From the NCBI GenBank assembly GCA_035273665.1, contig DATEOW010000046.1, positions 1 to 9,794 on the forward strand: a DNA stretch of 9,794 bases, in the 5' to 3' direction. Below the pieces are notes generated by a model, which did no database searches, was not told the origin of the DNA, and saw only the letters and a program-made list of their open reading frames with translations. The position numbers and the translations under genes were made by a program. Source of the DNA: DATEEW01 sp035273665. Its GTDB lineage: Bacteria; Pseudomonadota; Gammaproteobacteria; Burkholderiales; SG8-39. This document shows positions 5,923-9,794 of this stretch, in pieces. How positions within the stretch are numbered: position 1 is the first letter of the stretch; the number at the start of each line of letters is the position of its first letter.

Positions 5923-7727
5923 GAACCGCCCTGATTCTGAGCTTAGCGGTCGTGTTGAGCGCCTGTGCCGTACCCAATCGCCCCGCGAGCTTAAATAGCG
6001 CCATCATCGACGAGATGAACGCCGCAGCCGCCGCAAAACCGAAGCCGGCGCGCGACGCTGCGGTCGAAGCCGCCCTGATCCCGCCTTTGCAACTTGAGCT
6101 GCCGAAAGTCGATCAACGCGTTCTTGAACCGCGCTTCGACCTGTCCGTCAACAACGCGCCTGCGCAGCAAGTCCTGTTGTCCATCGTCTCTGGCACACGC
6201 TACAGCATGCTTGTGCACCCGGATGTCACCGGCAGCATTTCAGTCGATCTGAAGGACGTGACGATCCGCGAAGCGCTGGACGCCTTGCGCGATTTATACG
6301 GTTATGAATACCGCATTGAGGGCACGCGAATCACGGTCCAGGCGCCGAGCTTGCAGACACGCGTCTTCAAAGTGAACTATTTGGCCGGCCAGCGCCAAGG
6401 CAAAAGCGAATTGCGTGTCATCTCCGGTTCCGTCTCAGACGGCGGCAGCAGCAATAACAATTCGCCCAACAGTAGCAACGCGGCGCAATCCAACGGCAGT
6501 AACGGCCAGCAGCAGACGACGCGCGCGACCGACGCGGCGCACATCATCACCTCAACTTCTTCCGATTTCTGGCGAGATTTGGCACAGACGCTGGCCGTCA
6601 TCGTAGGTGTGGACGCTGGTCGTAGCGTGGTCGTGAACCCGCAAGCGGGCGTCATTGTCGTGCGCGGCATGCCCTCGGATATGCGCAACGTGAACGACTA
6701 TCTGCGCGCGATTAAGATTTCCGTCGAGCGGCAAGTGATGCTCGAAGCCAAAATCATCGAAGTGACCTTAGCCGACGCCTATCAAGCGGGCGTGAACTGG
6801 GCCGCCCTAGGCAGCAATCTGGCCTTCGGCATGATCAATCCGGGTACGCGTTTGGCAGCCAACGGATTCATCGGTACCGGCACGGTCACCCCAAATGCCG
6901 GCGGTACCGACGTAAACATCGGCGATCTCCAACTTGTGTCCAATCCGGGCTCGTCGCTCATCGCCGGAAATAATGCAGGCAGCTTCCTCCCCAGCACCCC
7001 GGGGGGCTCACTTTTTGGACTCGCGCTCCAATCCAATAGCTTCGCCGCACTACTGAATTTCCTGGAAGGTCAAGGGAGCGTGCAAGTATTGTCGAGCCCG
7101 CGTATCGCCGCCTTGAATAACCAAAAAGCCGTTCTCAAAGTGGGCACCGATGAATTTTTCGTTACCGGCATTGAAAGCGGCACGACGTCCGGTGGCAACA
7201 CCTCCGGCAGCGGTGACAACAGCGTTACACAGTTCCCGACATTAACGCTGCAACCCTTCTTTTCGGGCGTCGCGCTCGATATCACGCCGCAGATCGACGA
7301 AGACTCCAACGTGATTTTGCATATCCACCCCTCGGTAAGTGTCGTGGTTCAAGACAACCGGGTGATCAACCTGGGGGCGAATTTCGGCGGTGCGGTGAGT
7401 CTACCGCTCGCACGTAGCACGGTCAGCGAGACCGACAGCATTGTCAAAGTCGCCAATGGCAATATCGTGGCCATTGGCGGATTGATGAAAGCGGACATCA
7501 ACGACCGTCAATCTGGATTGCCGGGCGTACAGGATGTGCCCGGGTTGAATACACTTCTAGGCAGCCGTAACCGCCTGGTCGTCAAAAAGGAACTGGTCAT
7601 CTTGATCAAACCCACCATCGTGGGCGGCGAAACCAACTCGGGGGACATCGCGCAATCGCGGGACCGTATGCTCGAATTGAGTCAGCCGGCGCGAGGCAGC
7701 TATTCCGACCGTACCACGGCGAAATGA
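5919..7727 (+). CDS. mshL: MSHA outer-membrane secretin MshL (PilQ/GspD superfamily lipoprotein)
   Basis: The 602-residue protein starts with a lipoprotein signal ending in the lipobox LSAC (13-16), so Cys16 should be lipidated. An STN-type domain follows (about 72-141; VDLKDVTIREALDAL), then an Asn/Ser/Gly/Gln-rich linker (about 170-203). An N1-like ring domain (about 204-268) ends in VVVRGMPSDMRNVNDYL. The secretin core (about 270-567) shows QVMLEAKIIEV, VQVLSSPRIAALNNQKAVLKVG, a Val-Ala-Leu-Asp-Ile-Thr-Pro strand (451-457), DSIVKVANGNIVAIGGLM and LVILIKPTIV. These are the standard secretin signatures. It forms the outer-membrane ring through which the pilus leaves the cell. Two Gly/Asn-rich stretches inside the core (about 308-363 and 417-437) may be the gate or cap loops. 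The start overlaps mshK and the end overlaps mshM. Length and order fit MshL well. Confidence 0.95.
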   Translation: MRTALILSLAVVLSACAVPNRPASLNSAIIDEMNAAAAAKPKPARDAAVEAALIPPLQLELPKVDQRVLEPRFDLSVNNAPAQQVLLSIVSGTRYSMLVHPDVTGSISVDLKDVTIREALDALRDLYGYEYRIEGTRITVQAPSLQTRVFKVNYLAGQRQGKSELRVISGSVSDGGSSNNNSPNSSNAAQSNGSNGQQQTTRATDAAHIITSTSSDFWRDLAQTLAVIVGVDAGRSVVVNPQAGVIVVRGMPSDMRNVNDYLRAIKISVERQVMLEAKIIEVTLADAYQAGVNWAALGSNLAFGMINPGTRLAANGFIGTGTVTPNAGGTDVNIGDLQLVSNPGSSLIAGNNAGSFLPSTPGGSLFGLALQSNSFAALLNFLEGQGSVQVLSSPRIAALNNQKAVLKVGTDEFFVTGIESGTTSGGNTSGSGDNSVTQFPTLTLQPFFSGVALDITPQIDEDSNVILHIHPSVSVVVQDNRVINLGANFGGAVSLPLARSTVSETDSIVKVANGNIVAIGGLMKADINDRQSGLPGVQDVPGLNTLLGSRNRLVVKKELVILIKPTIVGGETNSGDIAQSRDRMLELSQPARGSYSDRTTAK

Positions 7728-8620
7728 TTTATCTCGCGCATTTCGGTCTGCGTGAAGCGCCATTCAGCATCACGCCCGATACGAGCTTCTTCTGTTCCTG
7801 CCGCAGTATTCAGGAAGCGCTGAACACCCTGACCTTCGCCGCGAGCAACGGCGAAGGTTTCATCAAAATCACCGGGGAAGTCGGTACGGGCAAAACACTG
7901 CTCTGTCGCAAGTTCCTCGGGAGCCTTGGGTCGGAATGGACGCCCGCCTATATCCCCAATCCAAACATCGCACCGCAAACATTATTGCGCGCAGTCGCCG
8001 AAGAATTGAGCGCAGAGACGGAAGCGGGATTGGACGAGCACGGGCTGATGCGTGCCATCAATTATCGGCTGCTGAACCTCGCACGCGAGGGCAAACGCCC
8101 CATTCTGTGCATCGACGAATCGCAAGCCATGTCCATTGAAACCTTGGAAATGGTGCGTCTGCTCACCAATTTGGAAACCGAGAAGCGCAAACTGCTGCAA
8201 GTGGTTCTTTTCGGTCAACCGGAACTCGATGAAAAGCTGGCGCGGCAAGAAATCCGTCAACTCCGGCAGCGCATTACTTTCGAATACAGCCTTACACCTT
8301 TAACGCGCAGGGAAATGGCCGGCTATTTGACGCACCGTTTAATCGTCGCGGGTTACTCCGGCACCGGCGTATTCACGCGTGGCGCAATGAATGTCATCCA
8401 CCGAGCGAGTGGCGGCGTGCCGCGACTGGCCAACATCATCGCGCATAAGACCCTGATGCTCGCTTACGGACGTGGCGTTCGCGAAGCAAGTTGGCGCGAT
8501 GCGCGACTGGCTGCCGGCGATACGCCCGCCCGCTCACACCGGCATTCGGTTGCATGGTGGTTGCTCGCGGGCACTGCATGCGCCGCGATCGCGGGCATTC
8601 TCATGGTGAAAGGCTTATGA
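7724..8620 (+). CDS. mshM: MSHA biogenesis protein MshM (ExeA/GspA-like AAA+ ATPase)
   Basis: The 298-residue protein opens with the ExeA-family start YLAHFGLREAPFSITPD. A Walker A loop GEVGTGKT (51-58), Walker B ILCIDE (127-132) and GQPEL (164-168) follow; this last motif is common to ExeA/TniB-type ATPases. It then has LRQRITF (180-186) with candidate arginine fingers, and GGVPRLAN (230-237) as the sensor 2 region. A hydrophobic segment near the C-terminus (about 277-296) should anchor it in the inner membrane. The peptidoglycan-binding domain that GspA/ExeA carries after this segment is absent, as is usual for MshM-sized proteins. By analogy with GspA/GspB it probably works with MshN, encoded next, in secretin placement or assembly. 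All catalytic motifs look intact. The ribosome site is weak, so expression likely relies on coupling to mshL. Confidence 0.92.
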   Translation: MIYLAHFGLREAPFSITPDTSFFCSCRSIQEALNTLTFAASNGEGFIKITGEVGTGKTLLCRKFLGSLGSEWTPAYIPNPNIAPQTLLRAVAEELSAETEAGLDEHGLMRAINYRLLNLAREGKRPILCIDESQAMSIETLEMVRLLTNLETEKRKLLQVVLFGQPELDEKLARQEIRQLRQRITFEYSLTPLTRREMAGYLTHRLIVAGYSGTGVFTRGAMNVIHRASGGVPRLANIIAHKTLMLAYGRGVREASWRDARLAAGDTPARSHRHSVAWWLLAGTACAAIAGILMVKGL

Positions 8621-9794
8621 GCGTCGTCAATAAAATGCTGAAAGACCTGGATCGCCGTCAAGGCGGCGACGCTCCGGTATTCACGCAGCATCTGTCTACC
8701 GGCGGCTCATCTGGATTGATGAAGGCGGTGATTGGAGTGGGATTGCTGGTGATCGTTGCCTTGATCGTTGCTGTGGTGTTGCTTCTTCCAAATGAAGAAG
8801 ATGCAAAACCGATTGCAGCGCAGAGCCTGCCGATCACGCCGGTAACGGTTGCAGTGGTTGCACCACCCGCACAGACACCTCCGAAAACGGTCGAAAGCGC
8901 ACCGATGCCGGTAATTGAACCGGCTCCACCCGTCGCAATTGCGCCTTCGCCTCGAACCGAACCGCCGCCGCCCGTTGCAACTGCGCCCTTGCCTCGAACC
9001 GAACCGACGCCGCCCATTGTGGTGCCATCGGTGCCTAAGCCAACCTCGGCTCCACCTAAGCCGGCCGCACCGACACCGCGAAGTGAACTGGCGGTTAGTG
9101 TCCAAGCACCGGTTATCGAGGCTCCGCCTAAGGCGCTTGCAGCGCCGCCCGCCCCGGCCGCTACCGCAAGCGAATCCGCAACGTCTCAATTGAGCACGGA
9201 CACTCGGGCTGCGCGTTCGGTACCGAGCGGTCCGTCCAAGATCGACCTCAAACCTGCGATCGCCGCGCGCAGCGCCGAAGGCGAGTTCAAGCGCGCAGTG
9301 GCGTTGATCAACCAGGGACGTCAACAGGAAGCACGTGCTGCACTCAACGATGCATTACAACTCGACGCAGGCCATCAAGGCGCACGCCAAACGCTCGCTG
9401 TGCTACTCGTTGAGTCTGGGGCGTCTGAAACCGCCGAAGCGCTACTCGCAGAAGGGTTGCGACTGAACCCGCAACAGACAAACTTTGCGATCCTTGCTGC
9501 CCGTCTCAGGTTTCAACGCGGCGATGCCGGGGGCGCATTGGATCTATTGCGCCAATACGGCAGCACCGCATCAAACAACGCCGATTATCGATCTTTCACT
9601 GCCGCGCTGCTGCAGCGCGCGGGGCGCCATGCCGAAGCGATTGATGAATATCGCGCAGCCGTAAGCCTCTCACCCGGCGCAGGCGTTTGGTGGATGGGGC
9701 TGGGGATTTCTTATGAAGCAAACGGCCAGAGCCGAGAAGCGGCGGACGCCTTCAGGCGCGCCTTGGCGACTTCCAGCTTGTCGGCGGAACTGTC
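8617..9794 (+). CDS. mshN: MSHA biogenesis protein MshN, membrane-anchored TPR protein (3' partial)
   Basis: The frame is open from the ATG at 8617 to the right edge (392 codons), with no stop in the window. It starts with the MshN signature MSVVNKMLKDLDRRQ, then has one membrane helix (about 34-57, KAVIGVGLLVIVALIVAVVLLL). A long Pro/Ala/Val-rich periplasmic linker follows (about 64-205), and includes a 14-residue tandem repeat. The C-terminal part (about 220-392) is a TPR array. Repeats are visible near 223-252 (EFKRAVALINQGRQQEARAA begins it), 257-285, 291-315, 324-353 and 357-385 with the typical Gly/Ala spacing; EAIDEYRAAVSLSP and EAADAFRRAL are clear helices. A GGTG-like ribosome site (8605-8608) lies eight bases upstream. 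MshN proteins usually end soon after the last TPR, so probably only a few tens of residues are missing. The likely role is partner of MshM and scaffold through the periplasm. Confidence 0.9.
   Translation, partial: MSVVNKMLKDLDRRQGGDAPVFTQHLSTGGSSGLMKAVIGVGLLVIVALIVAVVLLLPNEEDAKPIAAQSLPITPVTVAVVAPPAQTPPKTVESAPMPVIEPAPPVAIAPSPRTEPPPPVATAPLPRTEPTPPIVVPSVPKPTSAPPKPAAPTPRSELAVSVQAPVIEAPPKALAAPPAPAATASESATSQLSTDTRAARSVPSGPSKIDLKPAIAARSAEGEFKRAVALINQGRQQEARAALNDALQLDAGHQGARQTLAVLLVESGASETAEALLAEGLRLNPQQTNFAILAARLRFQRGDAGGALDLLRQYGSTASNNADYRSFTAALLQRAGRHAEAIDEYRAAVSLSPGAGVWWMGLGISYEANGQSREAADAFRRALATSSLSAEL
8935..9018 (+). repeat. Two-copy 42-base in-frame tandem repeat in mshN
   Basis: Two adjacent 42-base units (8935-8976 and 8977-9018) encode AIAPSPRTEPPPPV and ATAPLPRTEPTPPI. 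The core CCTCGAACCGAACCG is identical in both. A more diverged, shorter third copy (VIEPAPPV, ending at 8934) precedes them. The unit length is a multiple of three, so gain or loss of copies would keep the frame and change only the length of the periplasmic linker. Confidence 0.8.

Noticed and set aside
8658..9324. Gly-rich and Arg/Cys-rich - strand frames opposite mshN
   Set aside because: They are the complement of the Pro/Ala-rich spacer; the apparent Gly repeats mirror the Pro repeats of MshN.
1..9794. A new defence, phage or mobile system
   Set aside because: All genes fit the known MSHA pilus locus, base composition looks even, and no integrase, transposase, terminal repeat or tRNA junction is visible.

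Overview
The window is a compact stretch of a chromosomal type IV pilus locus of the MSHA (mannose-sensitive hemagglutinin) type. Every recognisable gene is on the + strand. The bases are moderately GC-rich and codon use looks uniform throughout. I see no IS element, phage gene, CRISPR array, tRNA or rRNA. The envelope architecture (lipoprotein secretin, inner-membrane PilM/N/O-like trio, Msh-type genes) points to a Gram-negative proteobacterium. The gene order (mshQ just ahead of mshI) and protein style suggest a betaproteobacterium more than a Vibrio or Shewanella relative, but that is inference and I cannot name a genus.

Layout. Bases 1-3129 hold the 3' part of a very large mshQ-type gene, whose start lies upstream of the window. 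Its product is a secreted protein with a lectin-like (concanavalin A/LamG-fold) domain followed by a long DUF6701-type region. A 102-base gap (3130-3231) follows and is the only substantial non-coding stretch. After it comes an uninterrupted run of seven genes: mshI (PilM-like), a PilN-like gene, mshJ (PilO-like), mshK (PilP-like), mshL (PilQ-like secretin), mshM (ExeA/GspA-like AAA+ ATPase) and mshN (membrane-anchored TPR protein, cut by the right edge near its expected end). All six junctions in this run share exactly four bases (one GTGA, five ATGA), so the run is almost certainly one translationally coupled operon.

How they work together. By homology with PilM/N/O/P/Q, MshI sits at the cytoplasmic face, the PilN-like protein and MshJ are single-pass inner-membrane proteins reaching into the periplasm, and MshK bridges to MshL, the outer-membrane pore for the pilus. 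MshM and MshN form a second inner-membrane pair resembling GspA/GspB, probably helping place or assemble the secretin through the cell wall. MshQ is the probable surface-exposed or tip-associated product of the pilin-side gene group that would lie upstream. The motor genes mshE and mshG are expected just downstream of the window.

I found no clear undescribed system. The points most worth a second look are the modular build of MshQ, the mshQ-to-mshI order, the degenerate nucleotide-site motifs in MshI, and the unbroken chain of four-base overlaps.
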